From positions 1 through 32,322 of the IMG/VR virus record IMGVR_UViG_3300027770_000178: 32,322 nucleotides of DNA. One strand, written 5' to 3'. The position numbers were made by a program, and so were the translations under genes. Of this stretch, positions 1-8,396 are shown one piece after another (position 1 is the first letter of the stretch; the number at the start of each line of letters is the position of its first letter). The notes below the pieces were generated by a model. The model saw nothing but the letters and a program-made list of their open reading frames with translations. It had not been told where the DNA came from and ran no database searches. This DNA is from a virus.

Positions 1-1
1 G

Positions 2-568
2 CATACAACTGGTACAACTCCAACTTTACCAATCGTAGCTACTGCACCAAGCACTCAAGGCACAACATCGTTAGCAATTAGTTTTTCTAGCGGCTCACCA
101 ACTTTTAAAATTGGTGATGTGTTTACTATTGCTAACGTGTATGCTGTTAACCCACAAACCCGTCAGTCAACAGGCGCATTACAACAATTTGTTGTAACTG
201 CTGATCTGAACATTTCTTCAACCACAACTGGTACGCTAACAGTATCACCAGCAATGTACACATCAACTAATGCCTTGGCAACAATTGATTCGTTCCCTGC
301 TGCTAGTGCTGTTTTAACTTTCTTAGGTGGATCCGCAACAGCTTACCCACAAAACTTGATCTATCACAAAGATGCAATCACTTTTGCGACTGCTGACTTG
401 TTATTACCACAAGGTGTAGACATGGCTTCACGTCAAGTTCATAACGGTATCTCGATGCGTATAGTACGTCAGTACGACATCAACAATGACCGTTTACCTT
501 GCCGTATTGACGTTCTATACGGTTTCAGCGTAATCCGACCACAAATGGCTGTTCGTTTGTGGGGTTAA
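2..568 (+). CDS. P22-like major capsid (coat) protein, 5'-truncated
   Basis: The reading frame is open from the left edge and ends at TAA 566-568, so only the C-terminal 188 residues are present. The visible part includes GDVFTIANVYAVNPQTRQST and later MASRQVHNGISMRIVRQYDI, which I recognise as the C-terminal part of the P22 gp5-type coat family. The protein would form the icosahedral head. The GTG/ATG codons near 119 are internal and not the start, because the frame continues upstream with the same character. It is followed by a hairpin with a T-run and then by a small capsid-surface candidate. The coat gene is followed by a gp4-like adaptor and a gp10-like plug, as in P22. The missing front should lie beyond the right end of the window if the genome is circular. 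Confidence 0.85.
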   Translation, partial: HTTGTTPTLPIVATAPSTQGTTSLAISFSSGSPTFKIGDVFTIANVYAVNPQTRQSTGALQQFVVTADLNISSTTTGTLTVSPAMYTSTNALATIDSFPAASAVLTFLGGSATAYPQNLIYHKDAITFATADLLLPQGVDMASRQVHNGISMRIVRQYDINNDRLPCRIDVLYGFSVIRPQMAVRLWG

Positions 569-576
569 ACCTAAAT

Positions 577-602
577 GCTCCTGTGTAGACAGGGGCTTTT
601 TT
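577..602 (+). terminator. Rho-independent terminator after coat gene
   Basis: An 8-bp stem GCTCCTGT/ACAGGGGC with one G-U pair and the four-base loop GTAG is followed by six T residues. It lies 9 bases after the coat stop codon and would reduce transcription into the downstream tail genes, a usual way of making more coat than adaptor. Confidence 0.7.
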
Positions 603-622
603 AATATTTAAGGAGAATTATT

Positions 623-1018
623 ATGGCATTACCTAATGGTGCAGGTGGTTATCAGTTTGGCGACGGTAATTTAACCGAAATTAACATGGTTACTCAACCA
701 ACCCCAACGGCTAAAACAGCAGCAGCAACTTTGACGGCTGCCGAATTAGCAACAGGTATTATTACTTATACTGGCGCAGCAGTCGCTTTAACTGTACCTC
801 TTGGTACAGAATTAGATACAGCGTTTCCAAGTATGAAAGTAAATAGCTGTTTCGACTTTGTTATTATCAATACAGGGGCAACTAACGCTGCTACTGTAAC
901 TGCTAATACAGGTTGTACTTTGGTTGGTGTTGCAGCAGTTAATGCGGTCACGTCAGCTACTTGGCGTGTTCGTAAAACGGCTGATGCGACATATGTATTC
1001 TATCGCGTAGCTGGTTAA
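623..1018 (+). CDS. Small virion protein, possible capsid decoration protein
   Basis: This 131-residue protein has a good Shine-Dalgarno (AAGGAG, 8 bases upstream). It is rich in Ala, Thr and Val with predicted beta character and no membrane segment. The C-terminal part (about residues 60-131) reads like the small beta-sandwich proteins found beside coat genes in environmental phages. It sits between two terminators directly after the coat gene, so it can be expressed at a high level as its own unit. A head-decoration or surface role is inferred from position and composition only, as no catalytic motif is visible. Confidence 0.6.
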   Translation: MALPNGAGGYQFGDGNLTEINMVTQPTPTAKTAAATLTAAELATGIITYTGAAVALTVPLGTELDTAFPSMKVNSCFDFVIINTGATNAATVTANTGCTLVGVAAVNAVTSATWRVRKTADATYVFYRVAG

Positions 1019-1023
1019 TATTA

Positions 1024-1047
1024 ATCCCCCGCTTCGGCGGGGATTTT
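1024..1047 (+). terminator. Rho-independent terminator
   Basis: The sequence ATCCCCCGCTTCGGCGGGGAT forms a GC-rich stem with a stable TTCG-type tetraloop and is followed by TTTT. It begins just after the stop of the 623-1018 gene and separates it from the next surface-protein gene. Confidence 0.75.
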
Positions 1048-1061
1048 AAAAAGGAATAGAT

Positions 1062-1478
1062 ATGCCTAATACTCAAGCAGTTGGAGTTGCGTATAGTGAC
1101 CCTGAATTTACGACTTGTTATGCAAGTCAAGAATTAGGTTACTCATCCGCCGCGCAAGGAACGGTTACGCAAGCAACCGACAAATCAACTGGCGTGACCT
1201 TAAACAAGTCTGCTGGTCGTATCACAATGAACAACGCTGCGCTTGCAGGTGCTACAGCAGTTTCATTTATATTAACTAATAGTACAATCTCCATCAATGA
1301 CACAATCATTGTGTGCGTTTCTAGTAATACTACTGGTAGCGCTGCTGGGGCTTACACTACTTACGTTTCGTATTTAGCTGCTGGTTCTGCATTAATTACG
1401 TTGCGTAATTTAACTGCTGCAACATCGTATTCTGAAGCCGTTATTATTAATTTTTCTATTATCCACGGCGCATCTTAA
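1062..1478 (+). CDS. Virion surface protein with a duplicated beta domain
   Basis: This 138-residue protein starts at ATG with AAGGA nine bases upstream. Residues about 26-136 form a Thr/Ser/Ala-rich beta domain with blocks GTVTQATDKSTGVTLNKS, NNAALA, SFILTN and SEAVIINF. The same blocks recur in order in the gene at 2434-2979, so the two proteins share a paralogous domain. The short N-terminus (about 25 residues) differs between the two and may decide where each attaches. Its position between coat and tail adaptor suggests a capsid or head-fibre component. The function is inferred. Confidence 0.65.
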   Translation: MPNTQAVGVAYSDPEFTTCYASQELGYSSAAQGTVTQATDKSTGVTLNKSAGRITMNNAALAGATAVSFILTNSTISINDTIIVCVSSNTTGSAAGAYTTYVSYLAAGSALITLRNLTAATSYSEAVIINFSIIHGAS

Positions 1479-1483
1479 AATCA

Positions 1484-1500
1484 GGGGGCAGTACGCCCCC
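1484..1500. other. GC-rich hairpin without T-run
   Basis: A perfect 6-bp stem GGGGGC/GCCCCC with the five-base loop AGTAC lies just after the stop of the preceding gene. No T-tract follows, so it is more likely an mRNA-stabilising or processing hairpin than a classic terminator. Confidence 0.5.
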
Positions 1501-1514
1501 TACCGAATACGAAC

Positions 1515-1697
1515 ATGACTATATATTTAAAACATCCTGACCACGGTAGTAAAGTTGCTACGATGGAACAAGAAGCAGAATATGATGAACAAAATGGCTG
1601 GGTGCGTTATACTGACGATACGCCATCTGAAGAAGAAGTGATTGCGGCTCCAGTCAATACGTTGGAAGTAAAAAGACGTCGTAAAACTATCGAGTAA
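1515..1697 (+). CDS. Small acidic/basic hypothetical protein
   Basis: This 60-residue protein has an acidic middle (EEEVIAAP region) and a basic tail ending KRRRKTIE. The start begins MTIYLKHPDHGSKVAT. No clear Shine-Dalgarno is seen upstream. The preceding hairpin ends 15 bases before the ATG and may affect initiation. I associate short proteins of this style with the gene just before the gp4-like adaptor in related phage genomes. The role is unknown; a small head-completion or assembly factor is possible from position. Confidence 0.55.
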   Translation: MTIYLKHPDHGSKVATMEQEAEYDEQNGWVRYTDDTPSEEEVIAAPVNTLEVKRRRKTIE

Positions 1698-1707
1698 AGG
1701 GTGAGTT

Positions 1708-2424
1708 ATGGCAATTTATACCGCCAACGATCAAATTAATGGGGCGCTACGTCTATTAGGGGTGTTGGCTGAAGGTGAAACACCGTCCGCCGCCACATCG
1801 CAAGATGCTTTAACAGCTTTAAATCAAATGATTGATTCATGGAATACTGAGCGTCTATCGGTATTTTCTACACAAGATCAAGTATTCAATTGGCCACCTA
1901 ATATATTAAGTAGAACGCTAGGGCCTACAGGTGACTTTGTAGGTAATCGACCTATTTTGATAGACGATTCTACTTACTTCCTTGATCCTGCCAATGGTAT
2001 TTCGTTCGGTATTAAAATTATTAATCAACAACAATATGACGGTATCGCCGTTAAAACAGTTACTAGCACATATCCACAAGTAATATGGATTAACATGACA
2101 TATCCTAATATTGAAATGTATGTCTATCCTAAACCAACAAAAGTATTAGAATGGCATTTTGTTTCTGTTGAAGAATTAACACAACCTGCTACTTTAGCAA
2201 CACCTATAACATTCCCCCCAGGCTATTTACGCGCTTTTAAATATAACTTAGCGTGTGAGTTTGCTGCCGAGTTTGGTGTTGAGCCAAGCCCACAAGTATC
2301 ACGGATTGCAATGACGTCTAAACGCAACCTAAAACGTATTAACAACCCAGATGACATTATGTCATTACCGTATAGTATTGTTGGCACACGTCAACGGTAC
2401 AATATATTTGCAGGAAATTATTAA
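1708..2424 (+). CDS. P22 gp4-like tail accessory / head-tail adaptor protein
   Basis: This 238-residue protein has the N-terminal pattern of the P22 tail accessory factor family: a helical start (ANDQINGALRLLGVLAEGE), then DALTALNQMIDSWNTERLSVFS, and a mid-region WINMTYPNIEMYVYPKP. In P22, gp4 is 166 residues, binds below the portal and extends the DNA channel after packaging, so this copy is longer. It starts with ATG after GGGTGAG and lies directly before a gp10-like plug gene, separated from it only by one inserted surface-protein gene. The C-terminus ends in an Arg/Lys-rich segment that could contact the portal. Family placement is by recognition. Confidence 0.8.
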   Translation: MAIYTANDQINGALRLLGVLAEGETPSAATSQDALTALNQMIDSWNTERLSVFSTQDQVFNWPPNILSRTLGPTGDFVGNRPILIDDSTYFLDPANGISFGIKIINQQQYDGIAVKTVTSTYPQVIWINMTYPNIEMYVYPKPTKVLEWHFVSVEELTQPATLATPITFPPGYLRAFKYNLACEFAAEFGVEPSPQVSRIAMTSKRNLKRINNPDDIMSLPYSIVGTRQRYNIFAGNY

Positions 2425-2433
2425 GGATAAATC

Positions 2434-2979
2434 ATGGCTACGATTGCTATTTCAGCTTTACCCGTTGCAACTTCTCAAGCTGGGGCTGACGTGTTGCCAA
2501 TTGTGCAAGCAACTACTAGCACGACTAAACAACTGTCTATAACTAATTTGTTTACTAGCCCCGCGTTTGTTACGCCCACTTTAGGTGTAGCAACAGGCAC
2601 AAGTCTTAGCACAACAGGTAATCAAGTTATTTCAAGCACAGGTAAACATGGCTATGCTACAGGTTCAGGCGGTACTGTAACGCAAATTACTAGCAAAGCA
2701 ACAGGCGTAACATTAAGTAAGTCTACTGGGCAAGTTACATTAAACAACGCTGCGTTAGCTGCCGATACAACTGTTAGTTTTACCTTAACTAATACTGTAA
2801 TTGAAGCAGGTGATATTTTAATAATGAATCATATTAGCGGTGGTACGGCTGGCTCTTATTTATTAAATGCTCAGTCAGCAGCAGGATCAGCAAGCATTAA
2901 TGTGCGTAATATTACAACAGGTTCATTATCTGAAGCTATTGTTATTGCATTTGCGGTAATTAAGGCTGTAACCGCATAA
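2434..2979 (+). CDS. Modular virion surface/fibre protein
   Basis: This 181-residue protein is built from two parts. Residues 4-40 (ISALPVATSQAGADVLPIVQ, then TKQLSITNL) match the N-terminus of the fibre gene at 31884. Residues about 73-177 match the beta domain of the gene at 1062. The first module looks like a particle-attachment segment and the second like a displayed beta domain. It starts at ATG with AAGGA eight bases upstream. It interrupts the otherwise P22-like order of gp4-like and gp10-like genes. A head- or tail-fibre role is inferred. Confidence 0.65.
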   Translation: MATIAISALPVATSQAGADVLPIVQATTSTTKQLSITNLFTSPAFVTPTLGVATGTSLSTTGNQVISSTGKHGYATGSGGTVTQITSKATGVTLSKSTGQVTLNNAALAADTTVSFTLTNTVIEAGDILIMNHISGGTAGSYLLNAQSAAGSASINVRNITTGSLSEAIVIAFAVIKAVTA

Positions 2980-2982
2980 ACA

Positions 2983-4620
2983 ATGAAAACCCCGATTTTA
3001 GGTCAATCGTATGTTGCACGTAGTATTAATGCGGCAAATGCCCGTATGGTTAATCTTTTTCCTGAAGTTGTAACTGAGGGAGAAGAAACAGGGTTTTTAC
3101 AACGCGCGCCAGGGCTAAAGTTTTTACAAACTATTGGCGACGGCCCTATTAGGGCATTGTGGGCGCACCAAACAAATGGTTCAGATTTCTATGTAGTGTC
3201 TGGACAAAAATTTTATAAACTAACAGGTACTACTGCCACACCAACGCTTTTAGGTACTGTATCAGGTACAGGCCCAGTATCTATTGCCGATAATGGCACA
3301 CAAATATTTTTAGCGTGTAACCCTGATGGTTTTATTTATAACGAAGTAACTAACGTATTTGCACAAATTACCGATCCTGATTTCCCTGGCGCCGTGACCG
3401 TATCGTACTTAGATGGTTATTTTGTGTTTAACCAACCCAATAGTCAAATAATATGGGTGTCTCAACTATTAGATGGCTCATCTGTTGATCCATTAGACTT
3501 TGCTAGTGCTGAAGGTTCACCTGACGGTGTAGTAGCGCTCATATCAGATCACCGTGAGCTATGGGTGTTTGGTACGGATTCTGTAGAAGTTTGGTACGAT
3601 TCAGGCGCCGCAGACTTTCCTCTTACGCGTATTCAAGGTGCTTTTAATGAAATTGGTTGCGTCGCACCATTTTCAGTTGCTAAGTTAGATAACGGTTTAT
3701 TTTGGCTAGGCACAGACGCCCGTGGTCAGGGTATTGTTTACCGTGCTAACGGCTACACAGGTGTTCGGGTTTCTACCCATGCAATTGAGTGGCAAATACA
3801 ACAGTACGGCAATATATCCGACGCGGTGGCGTATACCTATCAGCAAGACGGCCATGCGTTCTATGTAATTAGTTTTCCAACTGGCAACGCTACATGGGTT
3901 TATGACGTATCTACGCAGGCGTGGCATGAGCGTGCAGGCTTTATTGACGGTGAATTTACAAGGCATCGTAGTAATAACCAATGTAATTTTGGCGGCACAA
4001 TTATTGTTGGTGACTATCAAAACGGCAACATTTATCAGCTTGACTTAAATACTTACGCAGATAATGGACAGCCTCAAAAATGGTTGCGCTCATGGCGCGC
4101 ATTAATGCCAGGGCAAAATAACTTTAAACGTACAGCACAACATACTTTGCAACTTAATGCCGAAACAGGCGTGGGGTTAGAAGTATACCCAGAGTATTTA
4201 CCTGAAGATATAGCAACCGAAGATGGCAAAGAAATTATTGCTGAGTATGTACAAACTACTTTAGCTACTCAAGCTGGATTAGAATTAACTACTGAGTCAA
4301 ATGATGCGTTTGAACTTATAGGTACTAACACAAGCCCCGATGACATTAACGGTTATATTTTAGCGACTATTGGCTATCCAGCCGCGCCTGGCTATAATCC
4401 ACAAGCCATGTTGCGTTGGTCAGACGATGCAGGTCACACATGGTCAAATGAGCATTGGTCATCAATGGGCAAAATTGGTCAATATGGATTCCGTACCTTT
4501 TGGCGTCGGCTTGGCATGACACAGAAGTTGCGTGATCGTGTCTATGAAGTGTCAGGCACCGATCCAGTAAAGATAGCCATTACCAACGCTGAACTATTGC
4601 TGTCACCAACTAATGCCTGA
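2983..4620 (+). CDS. P22 gp10-like packaged-DNA stabilisation (plug) protein
   Basis: This 545-residue protein begins MKTPILGQSYVARSINAAN and has RMVNLFPEV and RAPGLKFLQTIGDGPIRALW, features I recognise from the P22 gp10 family. In P22 this protein (472 residues) forms a hexameric hub below gp4, closes the channel after packaging and connects to the tail needle and tailspikes. The middle holds repeated beta-propeller-like strands and the C-terminal third carries a beta-sandwich-like region. There is no good Shine-Dalgarno before the ATG, and the start lies 4 bases after the upstream stop, so translation is probably coupled. It overlaps the next gene by 8 bases. Confidence 0.85.
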   Translation: MKTPILGQSYVARSINAANARMVNLFPEVVTEGEETGFLQRAPGLKFLQTIGDGPIRALWAHQTNGSDFYVVSGQKFYKLTGTTATPTLLGTVSGTGPVSIADNGTQIFLACNPDGFIYNEVTNVFAQITDPDFPGAVTVSYLDGYFVFNQPNSQIIWVSQLLDGSSVDPLDFASAEGSPDGVVALISDHRELWVFGTDSVEVWYDSGAADFPLTRIQGAFNEIGCVAPFSVAKLDNGLFWLGTDARGQGIVYRANGYTGVRVSTHAIEWQIQQYGNISDAVAYTYQQDGHAFYVISFPTGNATWVYDVSTQAWHERAGFIDGEFTRHRSNNQCNFGGTIIVGDYQNGNIYQLDLNTYADNGQPQKWLRSWRALMPGQNNFKRTAQHTLQLNAETGVGLEVYPEYLPEDIATEDGKEIIAEYVQTTLATQAGLELTTESNDAFELIGTNTSPDDINGYILATIGYPAAPGYNPQAMLRWSDDAGHTWSNEHWSSMGKIGQYGFRTFWRRLGMTQKLRDRVYEVSGTDPVKIAITNAELLLSPTNA

Positions 4621-5515
4621 TCCAATTAACATTACGCAGATTCCTGCGCCTAGAGTTGAGTTAATAGATCCACGCACAGGTTTAATGTCACGGGAATGGT
4701 TTAGGTTTTTTAATAACATTTATACGATTGTAGGCGCTGATTTAGGTATTATTCAAATACCGAATGGCGGTACAGGACTAAGTAGTTACCCTTTAGATGG
4801 TCAATTATTAATTGGCAATACAGCAGATCAAAAATATAACTTAAATACATTAACGGCTGGTTTAGGTATAGCTATTACTAACGGTGCGGGTACTATAACT
4901 ATTGCTGGTACAGGCGGTACGGTTACTAGCGTGTCTGTTGTATCAGCTAATGGCTTTGCTGGTACGGTTGCTACAAACACTACTACACCTGCTATTACGT
5001 TAACTACGACCATTACAGGTATTCTTAAAGGCAACGGTACAGCTATCAGCGCAGCCGTAAGCGGTACAGACTATGCGCCAGCTACAAGTGGCACGTCTAT
5101 TCTGTACGGCAACGGCGCAGGTGGATTTAATAATGTCACCGTAGGCACAGGGTTAACCTTTGCAACAGGCACGTTAAGCACAAGTGGCACCGTAACAACA
5201 AATGCGCCTGTTACCAAAACAGCTAATTTTAGTGTAGCATCTACAGATACATGGTTAATAAACAATAAGACAGGCTCTACTTGCACGGTTACGCTACCGT
5301 CACCATCGGCTAACACAGGGCGGGTTTTATATTTTATTAACTATCAGAATCAACTGTTAGTGTCAGCGTCTAGTAATGTTGTATCAAGATCAGGTGGAGC
5401 TGCGGGTACAGCCATACTAGATAACGTAGCAGGTAATTGGGCAACCATTGTGTCAGATGGCACAAGTTGGATTACAACGCAAGCAGCAACATTCAACAAC
5501 TTATTGCTAGAATAA
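4613..5515 (+). CDS. Fibre-like virion protein at the tail-needle position
   Basis: This 300-residue protein opens with a compact N-terminal segment (residues 1-35, ITQIPAPRVELIDP then SREWFRFFNNIY) that is likely the virion-binding part. It continues with low-complexity Gly/Thr/Ser-rich beta repeats, including NGGTGLSSY and a run of TGTV/TGTL-type segments. A C-terminal beta domain (about 205-300) follows. In P22 the gene at this position is the coiled-coil needle gp26. No heptad pattern is visible here, so this protein occupies that slot without looking like gp26. It overlaps the plug gene by 8 bases, which suggests coupled translation. A fibre role is inferred. Confidence 0.65.
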   Translation: MPDPINITQIPAPRVELIDPRTGLMSREWFRFFNNIYTIVGADLGIIQIPNGGTGLSSYPLDGQLLIGNTADQKYNLNTLTAGLGIAITNGAGTITIAGTGGTVTSVSVVSANGFAGTVATNTTTPAITLTTTITGILKGNGTAISAAVSGTDYAPATSGTSILYGNGAGGFNNVTVGTGLTFATGTLSTSGTVTTNAPVTKTANFSVASTDTWLINNKTGSTCTVTLPSPSANTGRVLYFINYQNQLLVSASSNVVSRSGGAAGTAILDNVAGNWATIVSDGTSWITTQAATFNNLLLE

Positions 5516-5516
5516 T

Positions 5517-6050
5517 ATGCAAATTGAGATGAACGTTACTTACGGACAAGGGTTTTTACCTACGCTACCTATGTTTGTAAATATGGGTTTGGCTAAGATT
5601 AATGTAACGCCTGACAAGATTGTTAAGTTGCAAGATGAGTTGCTTAAAATGGAACAAGCAGACATCGTAACTGAGCATACTTTTATGCCAAATGTTTACG
5701 AAAGAAAGATTACTGTGCCGCCTTGGTGTATTTTAACAGGAGCAGCGCATAAAACAGATTACAAAGTTCGGCTAGAAAAGGGTACAATTGCTGTTAATAT
5801 TGGCACAGAAGTAAAAATATTGACTGCGCCATGCGAATTTGATGCTTGTGCTGGCGAACAACGTGTTGGCCGCGTATTTGAAGATGAAGTGATTTGGGTA
5901 GATATTTACGCAAATCCTGATGATTGTAAAGATATAGCAGTCCTAGAAGATCGACTTTATGTTGTGCCTAAATGTGGCTTAGGGGAAAATAGAGTTAAAC
6001 AATTAGCGACAACAAACACAGCTAAACTTGTTAACGAAGGAGAAATATAA
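5517..6050 (+). CDS. Cupin-like hypothetical virion-region protein
   Basis: This 177-residue protein has a central beta-rich stretch (about residues 55-135) with a cupin-like feel: KITVPPWCILTGAAHKTDY followed by LEKGTIAVNIG and EDEVIWVDIYANPDDC. The fold guess is from pattern only, and the metal-binding His/Glu set of catalytic cupins is not complete. It starts one base after the previous stop and its own stop overlaps the next ATG (TAATG). It occupies the place of P22 gp14, but I see no similarity to gp14. A structural or assembly role is possible. Confidence 0.6.
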   Translation: MQIEMNVTYGQGFLPTLPMFVNMGLAKINVTPDKIVKLQDELLKMEQADIVTEHTFMPNVYERKITVPPWCILTGAAHKTDYKVRLEKGTIAVNIGTEVKILTAPCEFDACAGEQRVGRVFEDEVIWVDIYANPDDCKDIAVLEDRLYVVPKCGLGENRVKQLATTNTAKLVNEGEI

Positions 6051-7126
6051 TGGCAGGATGGGTAGCAGCATCAATAGGTGGCGCAGCCTTAATAGGCGCT
6101 TATTCATCTAGTAGAGCCTCTAGCGCACAACAACAAGCGGCGGGTGAAGCTACGCAAGCGCAACGAGATATTTCTGGTCAACAAACAGAAATTCAACGTG
6201 ATATTGCTGAAAAACAATTAGCGTTGCAACGCGAACAATACAACAAACAAATTGAATTAGGCGAACCATTTAGACAAGGTGGCCTTACTGGTCAAAATAT
6301 GTTGTTAGCACAGTTGCAAGGCCCATACGGTTCAGCTAAATTTGGTGGCGTGCCAGGCTACGACCCAGCATCTGCTATGCAAAATTTTGGTGGCGTTGCG
6401 GGTTACGATCCAGCGTCTGCTATGAGAAACTTTGGCGCGTCTGACTTTCAAGCAGACCCAGGCTATGCGTTCCGTCTATCTGAGGGCATGAAAGCTCTTG
6501 ACCGTACAGCAGCGGCTAGAGGTGGCTTATTGTCAGGCGCTACTCTTAGAGGAGCGCAACGCTACGGATCTGATTTAGCATCGCAAGAGTATGGCAACGC
6601 TTATAATCGTTTTCAAACTAACCGCGCCGCACAATCGCAAGAGTATCAAAATGCGTTTAACCGTTATCAAGCTGAACGCGCTGCAAGAGAACAAGGCTAT
6701 GGTAATGCGTTTAACCGTTTCCAAACTGAACGAATTAACACGCTAGCACCTTTGCAAAGTCTAGCAGGCGTAGGACAGTCCGCTACGCAACAAGCCCAAC
6801 AAGCGGCACAAAACTTTGCTACAGGGGCTACTAGCACATACGGCGCTTTAGGCGCGGGACAAACAAGTGCATTAGGCAACTTTGGTAACGCTCAAGCTAG
6901 TAACATTATCGGTGCAGGCAACGCAAGAGCGTCTGGCTATGTTGGTGGGGCTAATGCGTTAAGTGGCGGAGTAGGACAAGGGTTAAACTTTTACCAAAAT
7001 CAAAATTTAGCAAACCAATTACAATATAACAATTTAGCTAATCAATACGGCGGGGGTAATGTGTATATGCCTAGCGGTAGTACTGGTAGTACAAATTATA
7101 TGGCTAATACAGGCTTTATTGAATAA
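6050..7126 (+). CDS. Candidate DNA-ejection protein (gp7 position) with internal repeats
   Basis: This 358-residue protein begins with a hydrophobic Ala/Gly stretch (residues 1-20). A Gln-rich helical segment (about 25-70) with coiled-coil character follows, then Gly/Ala/Asn-rich sequence to the end. It contains two 15-residue repeats (98-112 and 113-127, core GGVxGYDPASAM) and three 18-residue repeats (179-232, core YxNAxNRxQTER). Position before two long proteins and composition match the P22 gp7/gp20/gp16 ejection set, which leaves the capsid with the DNA to cross the envelope. Direct homology to gp7 is not evident. The start is coupled by TAATG to the gene before it. Confidence 0.65.
   Translation: MAGWVAASIGGAALIGAYSSSRASSAQQQAAGEATQAQRDISGQQTEIQRDIAEKQLALQREQYNKQIELGEPFRQGGLTGQNMLLAQLQGPYGSAKFGGVPGYDPASAMQNFGGVAGYDPASAMRNFGASDFQADPGYAFRLSEGMKALDRTAAARGGLLSGATLRGAQRYGSDLASQEYGNAYNRFQTNRAAQSQEYQNAFNRYQAERAAREQGYGNAFNRFQTERINTLAPLQSLAGVGQSATQQAQQAAQNFATGATSTYGALGAGQTSALGNFGNAQASNIIGAGNARASGYVGGANALSGGVGQGLNFYQNQNLANQLQYNNLANQYGGGNVYMPSGSTGSTNYMANTGFIE
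6341..6745 (+). repeat. Two sets of in-frame repeats inside the ejection-protein gene
   Basis: Bases 6341-6430 encode two adjacent copies of a 15-residue unit, FGGVPGYDPASAMQN and FGGVAGYDPASAMRN. Bases 6584-6745 encode three adjacent copies of an 18-residue unit with the core NAxNRxQ and a charged end. The DNA copies have diverged at third positions, so these are not recent slippage products. Confidence 0.85.
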
Positions 7127-7135
7127 GGGCTAATT

Positions 7136-8395
7136 ATGGCAACTATTGATCCAAGTATCGCAATGGGTTACAAGCCCATTCAAATTGAAAATCCATTAAA
7201 TCAGTTGGCGGCGTATTCGCAGATTCAAGGCGCGCAACAAGGTCAACAACTTAACGCGCTAAAGATGCGTCAAGCGCAACAAGACTTTAATACGCAAAAT
7301 GCGTTAGCTGAAGCATATAAAGGTGCGTTTAATCAAGACACAGGTGCTTTAGACTATAACCTTTTAACTAAACGATTAGCTGAAGGCGGCGCGGGAACAG
7401 CTATCCCTGGTGTTATTGAAGCACAAAAAAAAGCTGCGTTAACGGAACAACAATTAAAAACACAACAGGCGGCGGAACAAAAAAGTATCACAGAAACAAA
7501 AGCTCAAAAATTAAAATTAATTCGTGAAAAAACATCCGATTTAAAATTTAATCCATCTGACGACAATATTAGAGCGCACGCTCAAGACGGCGTGTTAGAA
7601 GGCGCTTGGACACCTCAGCAAGCGGATGCTTTTGTGCAAGATTTAATTTCAATTCCTTTAGCGCAACGCGCGTCAATTATTGCTCAACGGGGATTAGACG
7701 CTGAAAAACGTGTTACAACTCAAGAAACCGCACGTGCTAACGCCGAAAGAGAAAGAAATGCAAGACGTCAGACTGATATATCAGGCGGTCAATTAAACTT
7801 AGCAGAACGACGATTAGCTGCGGACTTAGATCCTAACGTACAAGCAAAACTTGCCGCCTCTAAAGCAGCAGGTACAACAACAGGTAAAGCACAAGCGGCG
7901 GCGGCCATAGCGTTGCCAAATGCTATTGCAACAAGTGAGAGCCTTCTTAACAAAATTGATGCTATGGTTGGAACACCTGCCGTTAAAGATAAGAACGGTA
8001 AAGTTATTAATCCAGGCACAGCGCCTCACCCAGGCTTTACAGGTGCAGTAGGTATGGGTAGAGGAGTTACATTAGGTATACCAGGCGTTGAACAACTTAT
8101 ACCTGGCACTCCCGCGGCTGACTTTAAAGCACGTTTTGATGAAATTATGGGCGGCGCTTTCTTAGAAGCCTTTGAGACTCTTAAAGGCGGTGGTGCTATT
8201 ACTGAAACAGAAGGTAAAAAAGCAACAGCAGCTAAAACAAGGATGAGTTTAGCGCAAAGTGAAAAAGAATTTCTTACTGCCGCTAACGAATACAAAGCTA
8301 TTGTTAAAACAGGTATTGAAAGGGCTAGGAAAAAAGCAGGTGAAGCGCCATCAGGCGGTGTTGATATTGATGCTTTATTGAAAAAGTACGAATAA
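7136..8395 (+). CDS. Candidate internal virion / DNA-ejection protein (gp20 position)
   Basis: This 419-residue protein has an N-terminal segment with YKPIQIENPLNQLAAY and is then Gln/Ala-rich and helical through about residue 250, with strong coiled-coil character (residues about 85-125 and 190-230). The C-terminal part (about 300-405) contains FDEIMGGAFLEAFETLKGGG then ITETEGKKAT, a conserved block I associate with internal virion proteins of podoviruses and related phages. It is followed at once by the largest putative ejection protein. Its likely role is to enter the host envelope with the genome. That role is inferred from gene order and from the conserved block. Confidence 0.7.
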   Translation: MATIDPSIAMGYKPIQIENPLNQLAAYSQIQGAQQGQQLNALKMRQAQQDFNTQNALAEAYKGAFNQDTGALDYNLLTKRLAEGGAGTAIPGVIEAQKKAALTEQQLKTQQAAEQKSITETKAQKLKLIREKTSDLKFNPSDDNIRAHAQDGVLEGAWTPQQADAFVQDLISIPLAQRASIIAQRGLDAEKRVTTQETARANAERERNARRQTDISGGQLNLAERRLAADLDPNVQAKLAASKAAGTTTGKAQAAAAIALPNAIATSESLLNKIDAMVGTPAVKDKNGKVINPGTAPHPGFTGAVGMGRGVTLGIPGVEQLIPGTPAADFKARFDEIMGGAFLEAFETLKGGGAITETEGKKATAAKTRMSLAQSEKEFLTAANEYKAIVKTGIERARKKAGEAPSGGVDIDALLKKYE

Positions 8396-8396
8396 C

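Noticed and set aside
4828-5316. Minus-strand frames opposite the fibre-like gene
   Set aside because: Low-complexity Thr/Gly codons read backwards give Val/Pro-rich frames; no independent support.
8026-8295. 89-residue minus-strand frame inside the ejection-protein gene
   Set aside because: It is the reverse shadow of a well-supported gene and has no ribosome site or recognisable sequence.
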